From: Martensiomyces pterosporus
Lineage: Eukaryota > Kickxellomycota > Kickxellomycetes > Kickxellales > Kickxellaceae
NCBI GenBank assembly: GCA_025201845.1
Contig: MU603946.1
Span: 1 to 64,000, forward strand
Direction of reading: 5' to 3'
Length of the DNA: 64,000 nucleotides
Made by a program: the position numbers and the translations under genes. This document shows positions 54,448-63,191 of the stretch, one piece after another; position 1 is the first letter of the stretch, and each line of letters starts with the position of its first letter. The notes beneath the pieces were generated by a model, which was not told the DNA's origin, did not search any database, and was given only the letters and a program-made list of their open reading frames with translations.

Positions 54448-54906
54448 CTAGTCGTCCTTGTGCATATACCAGTCAATGGCTGCAGAGAAGGCCGCAAAGC
54501 CCGCGCATCCAGCGGCCATTCCCCTGGGCCCCGTCTTGACAGCCAGCGTCCCGCCAGTAACACACCCAGCCGCAACGCTGTTGTAGATATCGTTCTTTGC
54601 CCGATAGCTCTCGATCATGCACTCTGATCCCGAGTATATCGCAGCCATCACGGCAAAGTTCTTCGCCGAGGATATGCTTTTATTTCCCATGTCCTTGAAC
54701 ACCGTTTTGATCTGCTGTTTTGTCGACTGCGTCGTGTCCACTGGCGACGAGAACTCGATGCCCGAAAGAACCAGCCCGAACACCGCGCCAATGCCGAAGC
54801 CCGCGATACCGCCGAACCCGGCCTTGAACGCACAGGAGTCTGTCACGTTGGCTGCTGCTGCCCGCTCCTCCTGAGACGGTGTGCGTGTGAACGGGTTGCC
54901 TGACAT
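54448..54906 (-). CDS. TIM22: TIM22 carrier-translocase channel subunit
   Basis: Core of the inner-membrane translocase that inserts carrier proteins. 152 residues from MSGNPFTRT; an upstream in-frame ATG 22 codons earlier would add a Cys/Pro-rich segment not seen in the family. The Tim17/22/23 fold is shown by SCAFKAGFGGIAGFGIGAVFGLVL (first membrane span with GxxxG), then KSISSAKNFAVMAAIYSGSEC with the family's conserved Cys. The third and fourth spans include IYNSVAAGCVTGGTL and GMAAGCAGFAAFSAAID. The matching Cys pair (after FTRTPSQEERAAAANVTDS, and SEC) could form the known Tim22 disulphide. Confidence 0.93.
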   Translation of the reverse strand: MSGNPFTRTPSQEERAAAANVTDSCAFKAGFGGIAGFGIGAVFGLVLSGIEFSSPVDTTQSTKQQIKTVFKDMGNKSISSAKNFAVMAAIYSGSECMIESYRAKNDIYNSVAAGCVTGGTLAVKTGPRGMAAGCAGFAAFSAAIDWYMHKDD

Positions 54907-56151
54907 TTCCTTTTCTGTGCAGCCGCAGCAAGGGGAATTAGAGATATAAGGTAGAGGAGGGAAATAGTACAAGTGTGCAGAGCGAAGCGAAGGCTGCTGT
55001 GGCGATGCAGGAAGACGGCTGATAAAAAAAAATTATCTCTTGGCTCCACCTGTTGCCTGCTGCCTGCTGCCAGGACCACTGCCCTGCTTTGAGTCAGCAG
55101 CGCTGAGCTGATTGCGTGATCTGGGCTGGCCGGTTTGCTGATTGAATCAGCCTATCGATCCATCCACATCGATAAAGCGCGAGATCGGTCAGGCTGCAAA
55201 CCCCAGGACACCGCTCGGATGCCGATTCCTGCCCCGGGGAAAGGCAGAGGGCGGATCGCTTTATTCCATCTCGCTCTCGCTCGGCCGTTTCGCACCAATG
55301 CCCAGCTGGATTTTTGCTGAACCGGCAAAGGAATGCGTCGAGCACACAGTCTGGGGCGGACATGGAGAGTGACTGGCACACAAGGCGGTGTGTGTGGCCT
55401 GCCCGCACAGCGAACTGGCGGTGCTACCGCACTCGCACTCTGCCTGCAGGACTGGCAGTGACTCCTTTTTTGTCGCCTGCCCTCTCGGGCATGTGAAATG
55501 CGTCGAATCACACACACCGAGCGATGCGCGGATGGGGCACACTAAGGGCGCAGGCGCCAGGAGCAGCTGGGTGCGCCGATCCGTGCGCGCCTCTCGTCTG
55601 ATTTCAGCTGCGCTGCTGGCGGGGAATGCCTTGAGAGGAGCGCTAAATGGCGGCTAACTTTAGGCGCCCGAAAGATTACCATCGTGTGCTCATGCCTGAC
55701 AGGGCCAGATGGATCGGATGAGGGGCGCTTCCAGCAGCAGTGTTCCCTGGGCGCCAAGTGGGGCTCGCACGCCGCCACGGCCCTTGCCACCCTTCAGGCA
55801 GCGCGATGCTGAGAGAAAATTTTGGGCAGCCGTATTACGGGCATGTCTGGGCTGCAGACGCCTCGCCTGTGGCAGCGGAGGCGGGGGAGGCAGTTGAAAT
55901 TTTTCTCGGCCACACGTGGGCTCACGCGCCTCCTGCTCCTCCTCCGAAGGCAGCCTGATCCCTCTTATCTCATATAAAGCAAACCCTGCCCCGCGCCCCG
56001 CACACACGCACAGGCGCCTGCACACATCCACAAACCCCCTTGTCTCTCTCCTTTGTTTGCTGCTGCTCACGGTAGCGCTTTGAACTCCCCATTCTTATTT
56101 CTATTCAACAACGCACCCCTATTGTGCTGAAGCACATTTCATTCTGACAAG
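54907..56151. other. Intergenic region between TIM22 (-) and GUT2 (+), 1.2 kb
   Basis: Divergent upstream region of both genes. It has a short A run (55023-55032), a repeated CTGCTGCC unit near 55050-55070, and a TATA box for GUT2. No supportable gene on either strand. Confidence 0.5.
55973..55978 (+). promoter_or_regulatory. TATA box of GUT2
   Basis: TATAAA (in CATATAAAGC) 174 bases before the GUT2 ATG. Downstream lies a C/A-rich leader. Confidence 0.5.
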
Positions 56152-58497
56152 ATGTGGCGCCAGCAGACAGCACAAAAGGTGCTCAAGTTCACTGCTGCTG
56201 GCACGGCCACCGCTGGCCTTGCCTACGCCGGCTACTCGTACTACCGGCAGCGCACAGGCAAGGCGCTCGACGCCGCCTCCCTGTACCCCAAGTTTGCCAC
56301 ACACTACGCCGATCCCCTCGAAACACCCACACCCCCCGGCATGCGCCCGCACGCGTTCTGGACCCCGCCCAAACGCCAGGAGATGATCAACGACCTCAAG
56401 GGCCTGCAGCGCGACGGATCCGACACCAAGACCGCGCAGGAGCAGGAGTTTGATCTGCTCATCATCGGCGGCGGCGCCACTGGTGCCGGATGCACGCTCG
56501 ATGCGGCCACCAGGGGTCTGAAGGTGGCCATGGTTGAGAAGGACGACTTTGCAGCCGGGACATCGTCCAAGTCGACAAAGCTGGTGCATGGCGGCGTGCG
56601 CTACCTGCAGAAGGCCATCATGGGTCTGGATTACGAGCAGTGGAAGATGGTCAGGGAGGCCCTGCATGAGCGCAAGACCTTCCTGAACATTGCGCCGTAC
56701 TTGAGCAACGAGCTGCCGATTCTGCTGCCTGTTTACACGTGGTGGCAGCTGCCGTACTTCTGGGTCGGATGCAAGATGTACGACCTCCTGGCTGGCAAGC
56801 AGGGCATCACGGGAAGCTATGCGCTGGGGCGCTCGAAGACCCTGGAGAACTTCCCCATGCTCCGGTCCGAGGGGCTCGTTGGCTCCATGGTGTACTTTGA
56901 TGGCCAGCACAACGATGCTCGAATGAACGCAGCCCTGGCTGTCACTGCTGCTGCCCACGGCGCGGTCGTTGCCAACCACGTCGAAGTCACCTCGCTGATC
57001 AAGGCCAAGGACGAGGCCACTGGCAAGGAGGTGGTGCGCGGCGCTATGCTGCGCGACAACGAGACCGGCGAGGAGTGGTCGGTCAAGGCGAAGGGCGTTG
57101 TCAACGCCACGGGTCCCTTCTCGGACGCCATCCTGAAGATGGACGAGCCCAGCATGCCCGACATTGTGGCGCCCAGCTCTGGCGTCCACCTGGTGCTGCC
57201 CTCGTACTTCAGCCCCAAGAACATGGGCATGCTCGACCCGGCCACCACCGACGGCCGCGTGGTGTTCTTCCTGCCCTGGGAGGGAGGCGTTGTGGCGGGC
57301 ACCACCGATACTCTGTGCGATGTCGAGGCCAACCCCAAGCCGTCCGAGAAGGAGATCGAGTGGATCCTCTCCGAGATCCGCCGCTTCCTCTCGCCCGAGG
57401 TCAAGATCCGCCGCGGAGACGTCCTCTCGGCGTGGTCCGGCATTCGCCCGCTGGTGCGCGACCCAAAGGCCAAGAACACCAAGGACCTGGTCCGCAATCA
57501 CATGATCCACGTGTCGGACTCGGGTCTCATCACGATTGCCGGCGGCAAGTGGACCACCTACCGCGAGATGGCAAAGGAGACGGTTGACCAGGCGATCGAG
57601 TCGTTCAAGCTCAAGCCGCTCAGGGAGTGCCAGACCGAGAACGTGCGCCTGATTGGATCGCACGCGTGGTCGGACAACATGTTCATCAAGCTGGTGCAGA
57701 ACTTTGGCGTCGACCTGGAGGTCGCCAAGCACCTCTCGCACAACTACGGCGACCGCGCATGGGCTGTCTGCGCCCTGGCTGACCGCACTGGAACCAACCA
57801 CCCGTCTCTGGGCGAGCGCATCCACCCGCTCTACCCCTTCATTGACGCCGAGGTCCGCTATGCCGTGCAGTACGAGTACGCACTGTCGGCTGTCGACGTG
57901 ATTGCCCGCCGCCTGCGCCTCGCCTTCCTTGATGCCCAGGCTGCACGCGAGTCCCTGCCCAAGGTCATTGGCATCATGGCGGGTGAGCTCGGGTGGAGCG
58001 AGGAGAGGAAGACGAAGGAGAGCCGCAAGGCGCTCGAGTACCTCACCACCATGGGACTCCCCGACTCCATCCTCGACGAGCCCAGGCCCGCCAAGGGCGA
58101 CGAGAAGAAGGGGTATGTGAGCCTGAAGACCACCAGCGACCTGAACTTCCTCGACCCTGCGTCGTACTACCGCAGGGGCGTGTTCTCGGCGGAGGAAATC
58201 GGCGCCTTCCTGTCGGCGTTCTCGGAGTTTGACGTGCATGGCGACGGACACATTGAGGTCAAGGACATCCAGCCTTTGTTTGAGGCCATCAATGTCCCAC
58301 TGCCCACCAGCGGCATTGAGCCGCTTTTGAAGGACGCAAACATCAGCTTCAGCGACCCGGGAAGCTCCGTTGAGTTTGAGCAGATCTTTGACGTCCTGGG
58401 ACAGATCAAGGAGTCGGCCAACGCAGAGGGCCGGAAACCCGAAGGCGAGCTCAAGCTCAACCAGATCCCCACCTACCGCAGCGGCGGCGGTGTCTAA
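56152..58497 (+). CDS. GUT2: Mitochondrial FAD-dependent glycerol-3-phosphate dehydrogenase
   Basis: Oxidises glycerol-3-phosphate to dihydroxyacetone phosphate and passes electrons to ubiquinone at the outer face of the inner membrane. 781 residues, single exon. A basic start and Ala/Gly membrane segment (about residues 13-27) are followed by the FAD-binding LLIIGGGATGAGC at about 102-114. Further motifs are GTSSKSTKLVHGGVRYL, WSGIRPLVRDP and IAGGKWTTYREMA. Near the C-terminus FDVHGDGHIEVKD resembles a calcium-binding EF-hand loop, as in animal GPD2 and unlike yeast Gut2 (649 residues). The last position of the loop is Asp instead of Glu, so calcium affinity is uncertain. Confidence 0.97.
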   Translation: MWRQQTAQKVLKFTAAGTATAGLAYAGYSYYRQRTGKALDAASLYPKFATHYADPLETPTPPGMRPHAFWTPPKRQEMINDLKGLQRDGSDTKTAQEQEFDLLIIGGGATGAGCTLDAATRGLKVAMVEKDDFAAGTSSKSTKLVHGGVRYLQKAIMGLDYEQWKMVREALHERKTFLNIAPYLSNELPILLPVYTWWQLPYFWVGCKMYDLLAGKQGITGSYALGRSKTLENFPMLRSEGLVGSMVYFDGQHNDARMNAALAVTAAAHGAVVANHVEVTSLIKAKDEATGKEVVRGAMLRDNETGEEWSVKAKGVVNATGPFSDAILKMDEPSMPDIVAPSSGVHLVLPSYFSPKNMGMLDPATTDGRVVFFLPWEGGVVAGTTDTLCDVEANPKPSEKEIEWILSEIRRFLSPEVKIRRGDVLSAWSGIRPLVRDPKAKNTKDLVRNHMIHVSDSGLITIAGGKWTTYREMAKETVDQAIESFKLKPLRECQTENVRLIGSHAWSDNMFIKLVQNFGVDLEVAKHLSHNYGDRAWAVCALADRTGTNHPSLGERIHPLYPFIDAEVRYAVQYEYALSAVDVIARRLRLAFLDAQAARESLPKVIGIMAGELGWSEERKTKESRKALEYLTTMGLPDSILDEPRPAKGDEKKGYVSLKTTSDLNFLDPASYYRRGVFSAEEIGAFLSAFSEFDVHGDGHIEVKDIQPLFEAINVPLPTSGIEPLLKDANISFSDPGSSVEFEQIFDVLGQIKESANAEGRKPEGELKLNQIPTYRSGGGV

Positions 58498-59252
58498 TTC
58501 GGCACTTGCTTGATTCCTTCTCTTTCAGTTTCTTCTCGTTAATAATACTATTCTTTTCCCTGTGCTTGGCCAAGTCCACTCTGGTGTCTGCTTGTTTAGA
58601 TCGACGAGATGGAACAGAGGAAGGCGGTTCCCACGATGTGAATGCACAATCGATGCCGGTGCAGATGGGGAACGATGTCTTTGCAAGAAGCGCGCAGCCT
58701 TGCAATTGCACCACTGCATCGCCATATATAGCGAATTTTATGCTATTAAGGTTTGCGCTCCTTGCCCAGCAGGCACCCCTTGTGCCGTGCATGTTTGCTG
58801 GGAGACGGGATTTTTCCCACACGCAAATACTGCTGATGGCGGGTGCGTGTGACCTCAGATCTTTGGTCCCTCCAGTCCCCGTTTTTCACTTTCCATCTTC
58901 TTTCACACTCACTCCGTTTGGCAATTTTCCGGATTAAGGTTGTAGTGGTCTGCAGCTCGGCATTTGCCTCAGTGTGATTGTGCAGGCAAATTTAGCTGGA
59001 AGAGTGGATAGCGCATTCGCTACCTCGAGGAGGGATGGTGCAGCTGAATGTGTCCAAATAGGGCCATGGTGGCATCTCGAGAAGCCCCGCGTGTGGGTGC
59101 GCCAATGCATATAAAAACACAGCCCGCCGAATCTACCCTGCCACCACTTGTCCTCTCTAAACCACACCTCTCCTTGCTGGACTCCGAGCCTCCTCGACAT
59201 CTACTCCCTTCTGCTGACGCGCACACTGCCTACTGAACACAGCCACCGTCAC
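58498..59252. other. Intergenic between GUT2 and the M28 peptidase
   Basis: No supportable gene. It includes a TATATA element near 58724 and the TATA box listed for the peptidase. Confidence 0.45.
59110..59117 (+). promoter_or_regulatory. TATA box of the M28 peptidase gene
   Basis: TATAAAAA 143 bases upstream of the ATG at 59253; plus orientation, followed by a C-rich leader. Confidence 0.55.
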
Positions 59253-60329
59253 ATGAACCGCTTCTTTGCCGTGCTCTTCACCGCCCTCCTGGCCTGCGGT
59301 GCTTCCCTCGCCCACGGCAAGGGCAGCATCTACGACTCCAAGCGCCTCATCCAAACCAGCCCCGCCGAGAAGCACTGGATGACGGAGGCGGAAATCCATG
59401 GGCTCATCGCCAAGCATGTCCACTTCCGCGACATCACCGATATCCAGGACCTCCGCCCCGTGGCCAACCTGGCTGCCACCGACTTCCCAACTGACCTTTC
59501 GCACCAGACCCAGGTCAATGCGCTCCTGCCCAGCGTCAATGCCGATATGCCTAGATCCGTGCTGGCTAACTTTAGCAGCTTCACCAACCGCTACTACAAC
59601 TCCGACAACGGCAAGGCATCGAGTGCCTGGCTGCTCAACACAATCAAGAGCACCGTGCCTGGCGTCAACGCCACTGCGTTTGCCCACAGCTTCCCACAGT
59701 CCAGCATCATCGCGCATGTCCAGGGGTCCACCAAGCCCAACGAGATTGTCGTTATTTCTGCGCACCAGGACAGCATCAACCAGAACGACCCCTACAATGG
59801 CCAGGCACCAGGCGCCGACGACGACGGCTCTGGGACCGTGACCATCCTCGAAGCCCTGCGCGTGTTCGCTGCCAGTGGGCTGAAGCCCGCCAGATCCGTC
59901 GAGTTCCACTGGTACGCCGGCGAAGAAGCCGGGCTCCTGGGGTCTGCCGACATAACCAAGGCGTACCAGAGCAAGAGCGTGGTTGCCGACCTCCAGTTTG
60001 ACATGACTGGATACCCGCTTGACCCCCCTGCCGTCGGAATTGTTACCGACTACACGGACTCGGACACCAACGCCCTGCTGCGCAAGATCGTGGCGGCGTA
60101 CACCGACCTCCCCACCATTGATTTCCAGTGTGGGTATGCCTGTAGCGACCACGCCAGCTGGAACGCCATCGGTGTGAGGTCGGCGCTGCCGGCGGAGAAC
60201 CAGTATGTGGATGGGAACGGAAACATCCATTCGGAGAACGACTCGTTTGACACGGTTAATTTTGATCACCTGGTCAAGTACGCCAAGATTGCGCTGGGAT
60301 TCATTGTCGAAGTAGCGGATGCCCAGTAG
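59253..60329 (+). CDS. Secreted M28 zinc aminopeptidase (leucine aminopeptidase 1-like)
   Basis: Extracellular zinc metallopeptidase that trims N-terminal residues from peptides. 358 residues. The start is MNRFFAVLFTALLACGASLA, a textbook signal peptide; the upstream in-frame ATG at 59148 would hide it. A short propeptide-like region precedes the mature domain. The two-zinc site is complete: His in VISAHQDS, bridging Asp in GADDDGSG, Glu pair in YAGEEAGLLG, Asp in QFDMTGY and His near the end in IHSENDSF. Two Cys in FQCGYACSDH probably form the disulphide seen in M28E enzymes. It lies next to no other protease. Confidence 0.95.
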   Translation: MNRFFAVLFTALLACGASLAHGKGSIYDSKRLIQTSPAEKHWMTEAEIHGLIAKHVHFRDITDIQDLRPVANLAATDFPTDLSHQTQVNALLPSVNADMPRSVLANFSSFTNRYYNSDNGKASSAWLLNTIKSTVPGVNATAFAHSFPQSSIIAHVQGSTKPNEIVVISAHQDSINQNDPYNGQAPGADDDGSGTVTILEALRVFAASGLKPARSVEFHWYAGEEAGLLGSADITKAYQSKSVVADLQFDMTGYPLDPPAVGIVTDYTDSDTNALLRKIVAAYTDLPTIDFQCGYACSDHASWNAIGVRSALPAENQYVDGNGNIHSENDSFDTVNFDHLVKYAKIALGFIVEVADAQ

Positions 60330-60901
60330 CAAGGGCAATCAAGTTCCACGTCCACAGATTAGGCCTACACATATATACATCCAATGCTATAAATCCAAGC
60401 AGCGCAGCGGACGGGTGTGCTGTGGAGCTGTGCTGATGCCAGCATCTTGCAGGGAAAACGTAAATCCACAGGGAATTCCGCAAGGCCTTTCCTGCAGGCA
60501 TTGCATCATCACCCTGCCAGATTACAGCATTCCCAGCTCCTCGCGGCATGCTTGTGCGATAAGGGGGCATTAGCGCAGAATAGGGCTTTGTGGCCATGCT
60601 TCTGCGCTCGGTATATAAGAAGCCAGCATCTTCCTGCACCCATTACCGACGTTTGCTACCACTGCTATCGCTTCTACCGCTGCACCCTTGGTTCTCTTGT
60701 CGCTCGCATACCCAACAGCCACCGGGCACCTAAAGTAGGACACGCAGGAACCCTCGTCCTTGCACTCGCAAATACCCCGCTGTTCTTTAAAAAGCAAGCT
60801 CGCTGCCACGTCGAGCAGCCACTCTCTTTCCTTCCTCCTGTATTCATCACCCTTTCCTGCTCTTACTAATTCAGCAGCCACAGACAAGCAATTCACTCCA
60901 A
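60330..60901. other. Intergenic between the M28 peptidase and 2-hydroxyacyl-CoA lyase
   Basis: Contains the TATA box of the downstream gene and a pyrimidine-rich leader; no gene seen. Confidence 0.45.
60612..60618 (+). promoter_or_regulatory. TATA box of the 2-hydroxyacyl-CoA lyase gene
   Basis: TATATAA 290 bases before the ATG, followed by a long C/T-rich leader. Confidence 0.5.
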
Positions 60902-62560
60902 ATGGCTACTCTTACTGGTGCCCAGGTCCTCGCCAGATCGCTCAGGCAGCAGGGCGTCGAAGTGGTCTTCGGCATCGTCGGCATCCCCGTGGTCGAGGTG
61001 GCCGAGGCCATCCAGGCTGAGGGCATCCGGTTCATCAGCTTCCGCAACGAGCAGTCGTGCAGCTACGCAGCGTCTGCGTGGGGCTTCCTGAACCAAAAGC
61101 CAGGCGTCTGCCTCGTTGTCTCGGGCCCGGGCGTCGTTCACGCGCTGGCAGGCGTTGTGAACTCGCAGGTGAACACATGGCCCCTCGTCCTTATCGGCGG
61201 GTCGTGCGAGACCTCGCTGGAGGGCGCCGGTGCATTCCAGGAATGCCTGCAGGTGGAGATGTGCAGGCCGTATGCAAAGTACTCCGCCCGCCCGCCGTCG
61301 ATTGAGCAGATCCCCTCCACCGTGGAGAGGGCGTTCAGGTACGCAGTGGCCGGGCGGCCTGGCGCCACTTATGTGGATCTGCCCGCGGACTATATACAGG
61401 GAGCAGCGGATACGGCGAAGGTGGCAAATGCGGGAGAGGCCAGGAACACGTTTGCGCAGGCGGATCCGAGCGACATTGAGGAGGCAGCGAGGATCCTGGC
61501 GCAGGCGAAGAGCCCCCTGCTTATTGTCGGGAAGGGCGCAGCGTATGCGCGTGCAGAGAGCGAGATCCGCGAGCTGGTTGACAAGTACCAGGCACCGTTT
61601 TTGCCGACGCCGATGGGCAAGGGCGTGGTGCCCGACAGCCACCCGCGCAATGCATCGAGTGCCCGCTCGCTGGCGCTGAAGGGCGCCGATGTGGTGGTGC
61701 TGCTGGGTGCCAGAGTCAACTGGATCCTGCATTTTGGCCGCCGGTTCAACGAGAACGCCAAGATCATCCAGGTGGACGTGTGTCCCGAGGAAATGGGCGT
61801 CAACGTGCCCGTCGACGTTGCCCTTCAGGGCCACCTGCCGCTGGTGGTTAGGCAGCTGGTTGAGGCGCTGCAGGGGCCCTTTGTCGAGAACCCGGAGGAC
61901 AACGAGTTTGTCGCAGCACTGGCCCAGCATGCGCAGAAGAACGCCGTGAAGCAGGAGGCCAAGTACCACAGCGACGCGCAGCCGATGACCTACCATAGGG
62001 CGTTCTATGAGATCAAGCAGCGGCTGCCCGAGGACGTCGTGCTGATCAGCGAGGGCGCCAACACCATGGACATCGCGCGCACTGTGTATGACTTCCAGGA
62101 GCCCCGTCGCCGCCTTGACTGCGCGACGTTTGCCAACATGGGCGTGGGCATGGGGTTTGCCATTGCTGCGCAGCTGCACAGGCCGGAGAGCCGCGTGGTG
62201 GCCATCGTTGGCGACTCGGCGTTTGGGTTCAGCGCCATGGAGCTCGAAACGGCTGTGCGCTCGCACCTGCCACTGGTGGTCATCGTCATCAACAACAACG
62301 GCATTTACTTTGGGCTTGAGCAGGACCAGTACAACGAGCTGGAGGCTCAGGGCAGGCTGCCCACCACGGCGCTGACGCCCGACATCAAATACGAGCTGAT
62401 TGCGGAGGCCGTGGGTGCCAAGGGGTACCTGGTGAAGACGCCGGAGGAGCTGGGCAAGGCTGTGGAGAGCGCGCTGGAGTCGAAGGGGCTGTCGCTGATT
62501 AACTGCCTCATTGCGCCTGGCGGGTACCAGAAGCTGGACTTTGCCTGGATGGCCAAATAA
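60902..62560 (+). CDS. 2-hydroxyacyl-CoA lyase / oxalyl-CoA decarboxylase family enzyme
   Basis: Thiamine-diphosphate enzyme of the acetolactate-synthase superfamily. HACL1 cleaves 2-hydroxyacyl-CoA in alpha-oxidation; close homologues decarboxylate oxalyl-CoA. 552 residues, single exon; the family is 550-580. The catalytic Glu is in SFRNEQSCSYAAS (about residue 47). GPGVVHALAGVVNS and the central domain VVVLLGARVNWILHFG follow. The ThDP-binding motif starts GDSAFGFSAMELETAVR and continues to VINNNGIYFG, close to the family GDSAFGFSGMEVET. The end WMAK lacks any SKL-like peroxisomal signal. I cannot separate lyase from oxalyl-CoA decarboxylase by eye. Confidence 0.9.
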   Translation: MATLTGAQVLARSLRQQGVEVVFGIVGIPVVEVAEAIQAEGIRFISFRNEQSCSYAASAWGFLNQKPGVCLVVSGPGVVHALAGVVNSQVNTWPLVLIGGSCETSLEGAGAFQECLQVEMCRPYAKYSARPPSIEQIPSTVERAFRYAVAGRPGATYVDLPADYIQGAADTAKVANAGEARNTFAQADPSDIEEAARILAQAKSPLLIVGKGAAYARAESEIRELVDKYQAPFLPTPMGKGVVPDSHPRNASSARSLALKGADVVVLLGARVNWILHFGRRFNENAKIIQVDVCPEEMGVNVPVDVALQGHLPLVVRQLVEALQGPFVENPEDNEFVAALAQHAQKNAVKQEAKYHSDAQPMTYHRAFYEIKQRLPEDVVLISEGANTMDIARTVYDFQEPRRRLDCATFANMGVGMGFAIAAQLHRPESRVVAIVGDSAFGFSAMELETAVRSHLPLVVIVINNNGIYFGLEQDQYNELEAQGRLPTTALTPDIKYELIAEAVGAKGYLVKTPEELGKAVESALESKGLSLINCLIAPGGYQKLDFAWMAK

Positions 62561-63191
62561 GCGGGTCTGTAGAGCCCGCCCCCCTTAATTCAGTCTGCTG
62601 CAGTAGAAATATATTCTCTCGAGTGCGTTGTGTGCGATGGCGCGTTCCCCTCCTCCTCTTGGGCTGACATGTGCTTAGGAGCTGCTCTCTTTGGGCCTTT
62701 GCCTTGCCTTTTTCGGGACGCGCGAGAGGTGGTTCGTGCACTGAAGCAAAAAGAAGCGATGCAGATCGACATGAGATTAATACCTGTCCCAGCATCAATG
62801 CCAGCCCCGCTCGCCAACTACCAATAGAGCTTGAATGGCCGCACAGCACACGTGATTCGGTTTGTGCGCAAGCCGGGTGCTTTTCTCAAGTGCTCTGGCA
62901 GCGAACGTGGTGAGAGGCGCCAGGAGGGCCATGTGAGTAGACCTTTGCTAACAGGCGACTCTTGTCTTCCATGTGAAAGTAGAAGCGTCACCACCGCCAG
63001 CTGTCTCACTTTCTTCTCTGCCACTCTCCTCCGAGAGCGTATATCTTCTCTGTTCTACTCTGCTTTCCTTTTTATTTATTGAACTCTGCTCTTCTTTGTT
63101 CCCTTCGTTTCTCGTGCGTTCCTCCAATTCGCACAGCAAACCACTACTCGCACTCTCCGCTACTCCTGTTGTCGCGGTTCCAATAGCAATA
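62561..63191. other. Intergenic before the last gene
   Basis: No supportable gene. A pyrimidine-rich stretch (about 63005-63130) just upstream of 63192 looks like a leader. Confidence 0.45.

Noticed and set aside
56119..58251. Open frame of 710 codons on the minus strand opposite GUT2
   Set aside because: It mirrors a highly expressed, GC-biased gene codon for codon; GUT2 is fully recognisable and the antisense translation matches nothing I know. It is a product of biased third positions.
59157..60338. Long minus-strand frame opposite the M28 peptidase
   Set aside because: Same reason: the plus-strand peptidase has all zinc ligands and a signal peptide, while the mirrored frame is Val/Gly/His-rich without motifs.
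60893..62266. Long minus-strand frame opposite the 2-hydroxyacyl-CoA lyase gene
   Set aside because: Antisense shadow of a strongly biased gene.
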